A DNA stretch of 64,000 nt, from positions 4,693,988 to 4,757,987 of the forward strand of contig NZ_CP011272.1 in assembly GCF_001610875.1 (NCBI RefSeq), in the 5' to 3' direction. Positions 18,337 to 26,379 of this stretch are shown here, piece by piece; position 1 is the first letter of the stretch; each line of letters begins with the position of its first letter. This DNA is from Pirellula sp. SH-Sr6A (lineage in GTDB: Bacteria; Planctomycetota; Planctomycetia; Pirellulales; Pirellulaceae). Under the pieces are notes generated by a model, which saw only the letters and a program-made list of their open reading frames with translations, was not told the DNA's origin and did not search any database. The position numbers and the translations under genes were made by a program.

Positions 18337-18744
18337 TTACTTGAGTTCGACGGTGGCGCCAGCTTCGGTGAGTTCTGCCTTGACCTTCTCGGCATCTTCC
18401 TTCGAAACTTGCTCTTTGATCTTGGCAGGAACGCCTTCGACCAACTTCTTGGCGTCCATGAGCGAGAGGCCGGTGAGGTTCTTAACAACCTTCACGACGT
18501 CCAGCTTCTTGTCGCCGAACGAAGTCATCACGACGTCGAATTCGGTTTGTTCAACAGCAGCGGCAGGTGCTCCGCCGCCATCTGCAGGTGCTGCCATGAC
18601 AACGGCGCCGCCAGCAGCAGCTTCGATGCCGTGAACTTCCTTCAAATAGTCACTCAATTCCTTGGCTTGCTTGAGCGTCAGGCCGACGATCTTCTCGCCC
18701 AGGGTCTTGATCTCTTCCGCGAAAGCGGTTGCCGACTCGGACAT
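18337..18744 (-). CDS. rplL: 50S ribosomal protein L7/L12
   Basis: 135 residues, the usual length with a slightly long hinge. The N-terminal dimerisation domain (about 1-40), an Ala/Gly-rich hinge (about 42-65) and the C-terminal domain with [20 protein letters not shown] and [15 protein letters not shown] are all typical. It forms the flexible ribosomal stalk that recruits translation factors. It is 100 bp behind rplJ. Unlike in most bacteria, no rpoB follows; a terminator and then the repeat array lie downstream. Confidence 0.97.
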   Translation of the reverse strand: MSESATAFAEEIKTLGEKIVGLTLKQAKELSDYLKEVHGIEAAAGGAVVMAAPADGGGAPAAAVEQTEFDVVMTSFGDKKLDVVKVVKNLTGLSLMDAKKLVEGVPAKIKEQVSKEDAEKVKAELTEAGATVELK

Positions 18745-18844
18745 AATTCACTAATCCTCAAATTGGAAAGAACTAACTAACGAAACTCACCGGCGAGAAA
18801 TTGGAACCGGCTGTTCACCCACGTACGATGGTTCAAGCAGGCGA

Positions 18845-19378
18845 TTATTCGCCGGCTTCCTCCTGGTTCTCGATCATCTTCTTGACCTGACCAGCGATCT
18901 TTCGAGCCGGACCGACCAATTGACCGGAGAGCGTCGCTCCCGGTGACAAGATCTGTCCAACCAGAATAGAAATCTGTTCTTGTCGGCTTGGCCACTTGCT
19001 AACCTTCTTCACTTGGTCAGCGGTGAGAGCCTCACCATCCATTACCCCGCCTTTGATTTCCAGCTTGGGGAATTGCCCAGAGTTGACGAGCTTGGTGATG
19101 CTGCGGGTCAACGCAACAAAATCCTCGCATCCCCAAATCACCGCAACGCTTCCAGCCAGATCATCGAACGCAGGACGGAGCGTAGTACCTTCGGTGGCAC
19201 GAGCAGCAAGCGTTCGCTTGACCACCATGATACCGATACCTTGCTCTCGCAAAGTCTTGCGAATATTGAAATTCTCTTCGCCGGTCATCCCGACGATGTT
19301 GACGACCATCGCATCATTGACTCCCTTGAGCCGCGCTGCGATATCGCGTGAGACAAGCTTTTTAACAACTTTACTCAT
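18845..19378 (-). CDS. rplJ: 50S ribosomal protein L10
   Basis: 177 residues. MSKVVKKLVSRDIAARLKGV and the VKRTLAARA region fit the rRNA-binding N-terminal domain of L10; the C-terminal helix (VGPARKIAGQVKKMIENQEE) anchors L7/L12 dimers. It begins 11 bp after the rplA stop. Some L10 genes are autoregulated through a leader; there is no room for one here because of the tight spacing to rplA. Confidence 0.95.
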   Translation of the reverse strand: MSKVVKKLVSRDIAARLKGVNDAMVVNIVGMTGEENFNIRKTLREQGIGIMVVKRTLAARATEGTTLRPAFDDLAGSVAVIWGCEDFVALTRSITKLVNSGQFPKLEIKGGVMDGEALTADQVKKVSKWPSRQEQISILVGQILSPGATLSGQLVGPARKIAGQVKKMIENQEEAGE

Positions 19379-19389
19379 GACAACCTTTC

Positions 19390-20070
19390 CTAGGCAGATA
19401 CGCGGATGCTGGGAGACATCGTCGCGCAGATGGCGATCGACTTGATGTACGTTCCTTTGCAGGCGTTCGGCTTGAGCGACTGCACGAACGAGATGAACGC
19501 CGAAAGGTTCTCCGCCAACTTCGCAGCATCGAAACTCATCTTGCCGACAACGGCGTGAACATTCGATCCTTTGTCGTTTCGGAACTCAACCTTACCCGCT
19601 TTGTATTCCTTGACAACGCGCGAAACATCGGTGGTGACCGTTCCTGCTCGAGGCGAAGGCATCAATCCGCGAGGACCGAGCACCTTTCCGAGAGGACCGA
19701 CCATCCCCATCATGTCCGGCGTCGCAATGCAGACGTCGAAGTCGAGCCAACCATCTTTGATTCGCTTCGACAGATCTTCAGCGCCAACCGCATCGGCACC
19801 CGCTTCCTCTGCAATCTTTGCCAAGTCACCCTTGGCAAAGACCACCACGCGTTGGATTTTTCCAATACCGTGAGGAAGTACCACCGAACCGCGGACGATC
19901 TGATCGGCTTGAGCTGGGTCAATGCCCAAATTCATATGGATTTCGACCGTTTGATCGAATTTCCGACCACCGAACTGCTTGAGCAGTTCTACCGCTTGCT
20001 GCAAAGGAACCGGCTGTTTACCCGGTGTCTTGGCAAGCATTGCCTTCATTGCTTTGGTTGCTTTCACCAT
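19390..20070 (-). CDS. rplA: 50S ribosomal protein L1
   Basis: 226 residues, normal length. Motifs include [24 protein letters not shown], seen in pieces such as LGIDPAQ and VLPHG, then [12 protein letters not shown] and the [20 protein letters not shown] segment, all typical of the L1 stalk protein that binds 23S rRNA and helps release deacylated tRNA. It lies 20 bp behind rplK. Confidence 0.96.
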   Translation of the reverse strand: MVKATKAMKAMLAKTPGKQPVPLQQAVELLKQFGGRKFDQTVEIHMNLGIDPAQADQIVRGSVVLPHGIGKIQRVVVFAKGDLAKIAEEAGADAVGAEDLSKRIKDGWLDFDVCIATPDMMGMVGPLGKVLGPRGLMPSPRAGTVTTDVSRVVKEYKAGKVEFRNDKGSNVHAVVGKMSFDAAKLAENLSAFISFVQSLKPNACKGTYIKSIAICATMSPSIRVSA

Positions 20071-20090
20071 TCTCTTGCTTGCTCCTCTGC

Positions 20091-20516
20091 TTACCCTACG
20101 ATCTCAATACCCATGCTTCGGGCCGTCCCCTCGATCATGCGTCGAGCATGTTCCAGGTCCCGCGCGTTCAAGTCTGCCATTTTCTTTTTGCAGATATCGT
20201 CGACTTGATCACGGGATACTTTTCCAACCTTCACTTTGTGAGGCTCACCGGAACCGCTGGCGATTCCCGCTGCCATTTTCAACAACGCGGAGGCTGGAGG
20301 ACTTTTGGTAATAAACTCAAAGCTGCGGTCGGAATAAACCGTCACCACAACAGGAATGGGAGTCCCATTGAACTCTCGCGTTCGATCGTTGAACTGGGAG
20401 ACGAACTGTCCCAAGTTAATACCGAACTTACCGAGAGAGGTACCCACAGGTGGAGCCGGGGTGGCTTTGCCCCCAGGCACCTGAAATGCCGCTTTTCCGA
20501 CGACTTGCTTGGCCAT
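20091..20516 (-). CDS. rplK: 50S ribosomal protein L11
   Basis: 141 residues from the ATG at 20516, chosen because [25 protein letters not shown] matches the conserved start (MAKKV...KLQ.PAGKA.PAPPVG); AAGG lies upstream. An in-frame start 93 bases earlier would add a tail not seen in the family. FVTKSPPAS-like residues ([13 protein letters not shown]) and [20 protein letters not shown] close the protein. L11 binds the GTPase-associated region of 23S rRNA. Confidence 0.96.
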   Translation of the reverse strand: MAKQVVGKAAFQVPGGKATPAPPVGTSLGKFGINLGQFVSQFNDRTREFNGTPIPVVVTVYSDRSFEFITKSPPASALLKMAAGIASGSGEPHKVKVGKVSRDQVDDICKKKMADLNARDLEHARRMIEGTARSMGIEIVG

Positions 20517-20743
20517 GTGTCCGTGAACCTTGTGTCGTTTGTCTAAACTAAAACGTGATGATCCATGTGAAAATTGCTGTCGATTCGCTTTCGACTCCCC
20601 GATCAGCAAACCGATCCCTCCCTGAAAAGGTCAAATCTTTTCGCGAGAGGCCGCTGCGGGAAGTGCCGCACCACCGACAACGCTTGCTTCCAAAAAAGAC
20701 ATCCCAGCGCTCGGAATCTCACCAAGCACCTGAGAAGCCGATT

Positions 20744-21328
20744 CTAGAGCGACTCGATTTGCCAGTGATCCAACACGACAGGGGTACTGCGACCAAAGAT
20801 ATTAATGATCACAGTAACTCGGCCGTTTGCTTCATCGATACGATCGACATCACCCTCGAGACTCTGGAAGTTTCCTTCCTTCACTCGAACGCGATCGCCA
20901 GGCTTGAACGGGATGGCCGTCTTGGGAGCTTGCTCTTCGTCAGCATCTGGATACGCAAGCTTCAAGATCCGATCGACATCCGCATCGCTCATAGGCGTCG
21001 GTTTGCCAGCAGATCCCGTGAAGTCTCCAACACCGGTGGTCTCGCGGACCAAGAACCATGTGTCGTCGTTGATGATCATGCGGATCACCAAATATCCAGG
21101 GTAAAGCTTTCTCTTTACCACGCGGCGCTTACCGGCTCGCGTAAACTCCACAACATCCTCGGTGGGGACAAGAATCTCCCCGAACGAAGTTTGCATGTTG
21201 GACAAGCGAATTCGCTTTTCCAATGCTTCGCGAATCGTGTCTTCGCGATTGAACTGAACCTTCAATATATACCAACGCATCTCGGATGCATCGGGAGATT
21301 CAGTAGTGGTTGATGCGGAACTGTTCAC
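20744..21328 (-). CDS. nusG: Transcription termination/antitermination factor NusG
   Basis: 194 residues from the GTG at 21328, chosen because AAGG stands seven bases before it; the ATG at 21280 (MRWYILKV) begins exactly at the conserved domain but has no ribosome site. The NGN domain spans about 17-125 (RWYILKVQF, EILVPTEDV, RKLYPGYLVIRM, GDFTG) and the KOW domain about 140-194 (FKPGDRVRVKEGNFQSLEG). NusG binds RNA polymerase and couples transcription to Rho or ribosomes. It sits 227 bp upstream of rplK in the same direction. Confidence 0.95.
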   Translation of the reverse strand: MNSSASTTTESPDASEMRWYILKVQFNREDTIREALEKRIRLSNMQTSFGEILVPTEDVVEFTRAGKRRVVKRKLYPGYLVIRMIINDDTWFLVRETTGVGDFTGSAGKPTPMSDADVDRILKLAYPDADEEQAPKTAIPFKPGDRVRVKEGNFQSLEGDVDRIDEANGRVTVIINIFGRSTPVVLDHWQIESL

Positions 21329-21620
21329 TCGAAAACCTTGCGCCAGTACTGACGAATGATCAACTACCCTCCGAGCACAGACTACGCCTGCACCGTCCGG
21401 TACCAACCAATCTCCTGGCTATGTGACCGATTCATCGCTGAACCAGCCATGTGCCAAAAAAACGGCGTAACCACTGCTGGGTCACACCACTCCGCTCGAC
21501 CATCCCAAATGAACGGCCAAGCAACATCTTTCTTCGATAGCGAACGTTATCGCCATCTTCTTATTGTCTCATTAACCTACCTGGGCATTTGAACAACCGC
21601 GGCTCCAAACCGACGCTCGA

Positions 21621-22085
21621 TCAGCTGACTCGCAAGTAGTCAAAAATAGCCTGCCAGAGCAAATCGTACGCGAAAAGCAATACGGCCAGGAAAGCCATGG
21701 TGAATATAACGACCATCGAAGCCTTGTAAAGCTCAGATTTGGTCGGCCAAGACACCTTGCTCATCTCGGACTCGACGCTGATCAAAAAATCAGCAAACCT
21801 CGGCCAATTCACCAATCGGTAACCCAGCCAAGTCCCACCGAGGGCGAACAACAACGGCACGCCGTAAACCACCCAATTGCCGTAGGAGGATTCTCGCAAT
21901 CCTTCGAAAAACCCCGCCCGGAGCGCCTCGAAGAGCTGCCAAGCTCCCAGCCAGAACGTGAGCCAAATCGCCAAGCAAGTCAACTGCCGGACGATTCGCC
22001 CCTGACGCCCTTTGTACACGGACCCCGCAAACAACTCGGACAACAACGACCGAGAGGATGAGGAGTCTTCTGCTACTGTTGCCAT
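21621..22085 (-). CDS. secE: Preprotein translocase subunit SecE
   Basis: 154 residues with three predicted membrane helices (about 37-60, 70-92, 122-150). The last part, SVESEMSKVSWPTKSELYKASMVV, carries the conserved SKVSWPTK.E signature; the final helix is the essential one. Most bacteria have a one-helix SecE of about 60 residues; the extra two helices resemble the longer E. coli form. SecE joins SecY and SecG in the protein-conducting channel. It lies 292 bp upstream of nusG and 124 bp downstream of tRNA-Trp; no rpmG is present in that gap. Confidence 0.93.
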   Translation of the reverse strand: MATVAEDSSSSRSLLSELFAGSVYKGRQGRIVRQLTCLAIWLTFWLGAWQLFEALRAGFFEGLRESSYGNWVVYGVPLLFALGGTWLGYRLVNWPRFADFLISVESEMSKVSWPTKSELYKASMVVIFTMAFLAVLLFAYDLLWQAIFDYLRVS

Positions 22086-22208
22086 AAATTATGCGGTTCG
22101 TTAATCGACCCTTCGGGACAAACCGTACCCCTCAGCCGACGACCAGGATCGCTCCTCATATCTCGCCAGACTGAATGGCTCCTGCCGCGATCGCTGCGGG
22201 ATCGCGAA

Positions 22209-22281
22209 CAGGGGCGGCAGGAATCGAACCCGCAACCCCCGGTTTTGGAAACCGGTGCTCTGCCAATTGAGCTACACCCCT
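22209..22281 (-). tRNA. tRNA-Trp (CCA)
   Basis: 73-nt cloverleaf: acceptor AGGGGTG pairs with CGCCCCT, discriminator G, D arm GCTCAATTGGCAGAGC, anticodon loop with CCA, T arm GGGTTCGATTCC. It lies between tuf and secE in the same direction. Confidence 0.97.
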
Positions 22282-22289
22282 AACCGAAA

Positions 22290-22319
22290 GCTGCCGCAGA
22301 AGACAATCTTCGCGGCAGC
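22290..22319 (-). other. Stem-loop between tuf and tRNA-Trp
   Basis: GCTGCCGC at 22290-22297 pairs with GCGGCAGC at 22312-22319, with an AGAAGA/TCTT extension. It has no long T run, so it is either an inefficient terminator after tuf or an RNase processing hairpin that frees the tRNA. Confidence 0.5.
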
Positions 22320-22383
22320 CAACAATTTTCAATCGCCTCGGGAATCTAGGCAATCCCAAATCCCGATCCACGCGATCTTGTCA

Positions 22384-23580
22384 TTACTCGATGATCTTGG
22401 TGACAACACCCGATCCTACCGTCTTGCCCCCTTCGCGAATCGCGAAGCGTACACCGTCATCAATCGCAACGGTCTTCTGCAACTCGACTTCAACCTTGAC
22501 GTTGTCGCCAGGCATGCACATTTCTGCGCCGATCAAATTCGCGGTTCCGGTCACGTCGGTGGTGCGGAAGAAGAACTGAGGTCGGTATCCCGAGAAGAAC
22601 GGGGTGTGACGCCCACCTTCGTCTTTGCTCAAGCAATAAACTTCGGCTTCGAACTTCTTGTGCGGGGTAACCGAGTTTGGCTTCGCCAAAACTTGACCAC
22701 GCTCGATGTCTTCACGCTTAATACCGCGGAGAAGGCAACCGACGTTGTCCCCGGCCTTGCCTTCCTTCATTTCCTTGCGGAACTGCTCAACACCCGTGAC
22801 GGTGGTCTTCTTCTTTTCTTCCATCAAGCCGACGATTTCGACTTCTTCACCGACCTTGATCATGCCGCGCTCGATACGACCGGTCGCTACCGTTCCCCGA
22901 CCTTCAATCGAGAAAACGTCTTCGATCGCCATCAAGAATGGCTTGTCTTCTTCACGGGTCGGTTGTGGAATGAACGAGTCGATTGCTGCGATCAAGTCGC
23001 TGATGCACTTGCTAGCAACAGGATCCGCTGGCTTATCGTAAGCAGCCTTGGCGTTGCCGCGAACGATAGGGGTCTCTTCCCCTGGGAAACCGTTCTTGCT
23101 AAGGAGCTCGCGAATTTCCAACTCAACAAGTTCCAACAACTCTTCGTCGTCCACCAAATCGCACTTGTTCAAGAACACGACGATCGCAGGAACGTCAACC
23201 TGACGTGCAAGCAGAACGTGCTCCTTGGTCTGAGGCATCGGGCCGTCCGCTGCACTCACGACCAAAATCGCGCCGTCCATCTGTGCGGCACCGGTGATCA
23301 TGTTCTTGATAAAGTCCGCGTGACCAGGGCAGTCGATGTGAGCATAATGTCGGTTTTCCGACTCGTACTCCACGTGCGACGCAGCGATCGTAACCGTCTT
23401 GGTCGCATCCCGAACCGTACCACCCTTGGCGATATCCGCATACGACTTTGCTTGAGCCAAACCCTTCGCAGCTTGAACCGCGAGCAACGCACCGGTGGTG
23501 GTTGTCTTGCCGTGGTCGATGTGACCAATCGTTCCTACGTTGCAGTGGGGCTTGGTACGTTCAAATTGCTCTTTGGCCAT
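22384..23580 (-). CDS. tuf: Translation elongation factor Tu
   Basis: 398 residues from the ATG at 23580 ([20 protein letters not shown]), the universal start. GTPase motifs are complete: GHIDHGKTT (P loop), DCPGHADF, and [10 protein letters not shown]. Domains II and III are typical ([24 protein letters not shown]). EF-Tu-GTP delivers aminoacyl-tRNA to the ribosome. It stands between tRNA-Thr(GGT) and tRNA-Trp, the same order as the E. coli thrU-tyrU-glyT-thrT-tufB operon. Confidence 0.99.
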   Translation of the reverse strand: MAKEQFERTKPHCNVGTIGHIDHGKTTTTGALLAVQAAKGLAQAKSYADIAKGGTVRDATKTVTIAASHVEYESENRHYAHIDCPGHADFIKNMITGAAQMDGAILVVSAADGPMPQTKEHVLLARQVDVPAIVVFLNKCDLVDDEELLELVELEIRELLSKNGFPGEETPIVRGNAKAAYDKPADPVASKCISDLIAAIDSFIPQPTREEDKPFLMAIEDVFSIEGRGTVATGRIERGMIKVGEEVEIVGLMEEKKKTTVTGVEQFRKEMKEGKAGDNVGCLLRGIKREDIERGQVLAKPNSVTPHKKFEAEVYCLSKDEGGRHTPFFSGYRPQFFFRTTDVTGTANLIGAEMCMPGDNVKVEVELQKTVAIDDGVRFAIREGGKTVGSGVVTKIIE

Positions 23581-23877
23581 TATTAACTCACAACACCTAT
23601 ACAGATAAAAAACTCGAACACCGCGTTGTGTGATCTTTGTCGTGTGATCCTTACCGAGCGATCTTTGCCGAATGACCTCCAACCTGCAATCGCAAGCCTA
23701 GGAGCTCAATCTATGACGCAAACACAACGCAACCACTTAGTTGACTTCCACTCCATCGAAAGATCTGCTGGCGACCACTCCCTGTCGCGACCGTCATCCA
23801 ACTGTCGCAACCATCACCAAACCCCTCGAAGCCCCCCGGGAATCCCCGGGCCCCTCAAGCCAGGCCAGTGTCGACAG
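23581..23877. other. tuf leader region
   Basis: No gene seen. At about 23627-23672 there are three imperfect direct repeats of roughly 14 bp sharing GATCTTTG or GATCCTTA. A short hairpin CCCGGG-AATC-CCCGGG stands near 23837. These may shape the tRNA-to-tuf processing site or a tuf promoter; neither is established. Confidence 0.4.
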
Positions 23878-23950
<73 letters not shown>

Positions 23951-23997
23951 TTTCCGAATCCATTCCAAACAAACATGCCAGCACATCATTCTTGGAA

Positions 23998-24068
23998 AGC
24001 GGGTGAAGGGAATCGAACCCTCGTATTCAGCTTGGAAGGCTGCTGCTCTACCATTGAGCTACACCCGC
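23998..24068 (-). tRNA. tRNA-Gly (TCC)
   Basis: 71-nt cloverleaf: acceptor GCGGGTG/CACCCGC, D arm GCTCAATGGTAGAGC, anticodon loop CTTCCAA (anticodon TCC), T arm GAGGGTTCGATTCCCTT. Confidence 0.97.
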
Positions 24069-24254
24069 AATACCGCAGGAAGACACCTCGCCGCGGTCAA
24101 GCTGCTATTCGTACAGCCTCGCGACAAAGACGCCAACCCTAATTTCTCGCGTTTCCAGCGATCCTCACCCAAAAGCCAACGGCTTTCAAGCTCCAGACCG
24201 ACAAACGCACCCAAATCCCCACGTTTGGCACAAACCAAACCCTCGGATCTGAAA

Positions 24255-24336
24255 TGGGAGGTGTAGGATTCGAACCTACGTAGGCATAGCCAACGGATTT
24301 ACAGTCCGTCCCCTTTAACCGCTCGGGCAACCTCCC
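24255..24336 (-). tRNA. tRNA-Tyr (GTA)
   Basis: 82-nt class II cloverleaf: acceptor GGGAGGT/ACCTCCC, anticodon loop CTGTAAA (anticodon GTA), a long variable arm, T arm GTAGGTTCGAATCCTAC, discriminator A. Confidence 0.97.
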
Positions 24337-24427
24337 AACCCATACAGCACCCGCTGCTTCCAGACAGGCCTGCTTTTCTTTCGATCTCTATTTCCCCAGC
24401 CAGAGCCGGGACTCGCACCCCAGCAAG

Positions 24428-24500
24428 AGCCGGCGAAGGGACTCGAACCCCCGACCAGCTGATTACAAATCAGCTGCTCTACCAACTGAGCTACGCCGGC
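24428..24500 (-). tRNA. tRNA-Thr (TGT)
   Basis: 73-nt cloverleaf: acceptor GCCGGCG/CGCCGGC, D arm GCTCAGTTGGTAGAGC, anticodon loop TTTGTAA (anticodon TGT), T arm GGGGGTTCGAGTCCCTT. First gene of the tRNA-tuf cluster. Confidence 0.97.
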
Positions 24501-24556
24501 AACTACGTCCTGGGAACAATCCCCAAACCGCCTACCGGCTAGTTCAGAGTCGCACT

Positions 24557-24584
24557 AGTGTACAAAGGAGATATTCGGCTGCAA
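24557..24584 (-). promoter_or_regulatory. Candidate promoter of the tRNA-tuf cluster
   Basis: On the minus strand TTGCAG (24584-24579) and TACACT (24562-24557) are spaced 16 bp apart, 57 bp upstream of tRNA-Thr(TGT). The -35 match is only partial. Position between folE and the first tRNA makes it the best candidate in this gap. Confidence 0.35.
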
Positions 24585-24610
24585 GACGAATTTGACTCTG
24601 AAAAAGACCG

Positions 24611-25276
24611 CTATCCGTGCCGCTGGTTCATGATCAACCCGAGAATCTCGGCGCGCGAGGAAAGATTCTCCCGGAATACACCCCGCATCGCACTGGTCAC
24701 GCACATGCCACCCGACTTCTTGATGCCGCGCATCGTCATGCAGGAATGACTCGCTTCAATCATGACAACCACGCCGCGAGCCCCCAATTCCTGCTCCATC
24801 ATGTCGGCGATGGTCTCGGTCATTCGCTCCTGAACCTGCGGCTTGCGGGCGACTTCGTCCACCACACGCGCCATCTTGCTCAACCCTACCACCTTCCCAT
24901 TCGGCAAATACCCTACATGGGCACGACCGTGAAACGGGAGCAAGTGATGTTCGCACATGCTGTGAAAATCGATGTCTTTCAACAATACGATTTCGTCATA
25001 ACCCTCCGTGAAAACACGGCTCAAATGGACCCGCGGATCCTTGTGTAACCCCGCGAACACCTCGGCATACATGCGGGCTACCCGAGCCGGGGTCTCGAGC
25101 AACCCCTCGCGGTCCGGATCCTCTCCTACGGCTATCAATATCTCGCGAACCGCTCGTTCGATTCGTTTGTGATCCACGGGTGACTTCGTTTCGTTGTGGG
25201 ACTTGCTCGACCGGAGAGGAATCGCAACGCTCTCCTCGCCCTGATCCAATACCGGATGGGTTGGCTTGCTTATCAT
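24611..25276 (-). CDS. folE: GTP cyclohydrolase I
   Basis: 221 residues; the catalytic domain starts near residue 37 after a variable tail, normal for bacterial FolE. Zinc ligands are in place: Cys108 and His111 in [12 protein letters not shown] and Cys179 in [17 protein letters not shown] and [14 protein letters not shown] complete the signature. The enzyme converts GTP to dihydroneopterin triphosphate, the first step of folate synthesis. folK, a later step, is also in this window but 26 kb away. The gene is divergent from the MazG-like gene. Confidence 0.97.
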   Translation of the reverse strand: MISKPTHPVLDQGEESVAIPLRSSKSHNETKSPVDHKRIERAVREILIAVGEDPDREGLLETPARVARMYAEVFAGLHKDPRVHLSRVFTEGYDEIVLLKDIDFHSMCEHHLLPFHGRAHVGYLPNGKVVGLSKMARVVDEVARKPQVQERMTETIADMMEQELGARGVVVMIEASHSCMTMRGIKKSGGMCVTSAMRGVFRENLSSRAEILGLIMNQRHG

Positions 25277-25585
25277 AGTTGAAGTTCGCTACCTGTTCAC
25301 TTGCTAATAGGGCTGTTGACTTGCTCAAGAGAAATCGATGCCTCGCAGCAGCGATTCGACCCGTTGCCGCTCCCAAATCTTCACTGGTTTTTTTACCGGC
25401 GTCTTTGCGGCATCTTTGCGGCGGCCAAAACATTGCGGCCCCCAACGCGGGCGATCAGGTCGAACAACTATAGGGAATCGGGCAAGGGGAATACGGTTCA
25501 CAACGAGACGGCTATCATGGGGATTCCCCCGATTACCTCCCCCCGAACCACCCGCTTTCCTGCAACGAACCGCGAGATCGTATCG

Positions 25586-25912
25586 ATGACGAACCAACTA
25601 GACTCCGACGTCTCTCTCCGTGATTTCCAAACCCTCATCCGGACCATGTACTTCGAGAAAGATGCCGAGCGCGGCGTTTCCGGTACGTTCATGTGGCTCA
25701 TGGAAGAAATAGGAGAACTCGCCTCCGCTCTTCGCGCCAACAACGATCGAGAGAACCTCGAAGAAGAATTTGCCGACGTCGTGGCTTGGCTCACCACCAT
25801 CGCCAACGTAGCTGGGGTCGATCTCGCTCAAGCCCTTACAAAGAAATACGGGGCAGGCTGTCCAGGCTGCAAAAAGCTAGCCTGCGATTGCCCGATGAGC
25901 GAAAAACCTTGA
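25586..25912 (+). CDS. MazG-like nucleotide pyrophosphohydrolase
   Basis: 108 residues from the ATG at 25586; an earlier in-frame ATG at 25517 adds only a Pro/Thr-rich tail. The all-alpha NTP-PPase pattern is visible: FMWLMEEIGELASAL (EExxE) at about 31-45 and EEEFADVVAWL (ExxD) at about 55-65, the Mg2+-binding residues. Such small dimeric enzymes hydrolyse (d)NTPs to monophosphates, often for house-cleaning. The C-terminal GCPGCKKLACDCP adds four cysteines, perhaps a zinc site, which is less common. Confidence 0.82.
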   Translation: MTNQLDSDVSLRDFQTLIRTMYFEKDAERGVSGTFMWLMEEIGELASALRANNDRENLEEEFADVVAWLTTIANVAGVDLAQALTKKYGAGCPGCKKLACDCPMSEKP

Positions 25913-25938
25913 TCTGCACCTGCGCAAAACAGCACGCC

Positions 25939-26166
25939 CTAGCGACGCGCTTTGGCCTCTTCCCGAGCCGCCTTGAGCGCTGCGGTCTCATTGGCCAACT
26001 TGTTCTCCGGTCCGGCTGGAAAGTACTGAACGTCGTCGTCCAAATAATAAGGGCTGGGCAATGTCTGACCCGCTACGTGCACCTGACATCCCGTGCTGAC
26101 CGATCCAAGCCCCACGCATGCGGCGACCGCCATCCAAACCTTGAGGTCGTTTAACTTCCTTGCCAT
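25939..26166 (-). CDS. Small lipoprotein of unknown function
   Basis: 75 residues. A basic start, a hydrophobic segment and a lipobox GSVSTGC with Cys27 as the lipidated residue. The mature part (AGQTLPSPYYLDDDVQYFPAGPE, quoted here as SPYYLDDDVQYF) is short, acidic then basic at the end. I recall similar short proteins in planctomycetes but cannot name a function. It converges on the MazG-like gene. Confidence 0.65.
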   Translation of the reverse strand: MARKLNDLKVWMAVAACVGLGSVSTGCQVHVAGQTLPSPYYLDDDVQYFPAGPENKLANETAALKAAREEAKARR

Positions 26167-26379
26167 TTTGATTCTGATCTCCGCACAGGGACGAATGATT
26201 CCGCGACCGAACCGCTCACGCGAATCGGATTGTAGAAGTAGTATCGGTCATTCCCGCATTCCTCTTGAGGTAAAGTCTGCCGGTTATACGAAGCATTTCA
26301 CCCCCCATTCCTCTCCGCATGGGTCATAATGGATGCTAGCTATCTCCAAAGCCTTCCTTCTCTCAGCCCGATCGCTCCC

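Noticed and set aside
22086-22208. rpmG (L33) expected near secE
   Set aside because: No frame of suitable length or motif is present between secE and tRNA-Trp.
22384-23586. Long open frame on the + strand opposite tuf
   Set aside because: It is the mirror of a highly expressed, biased gene; the tuf frame is certain.
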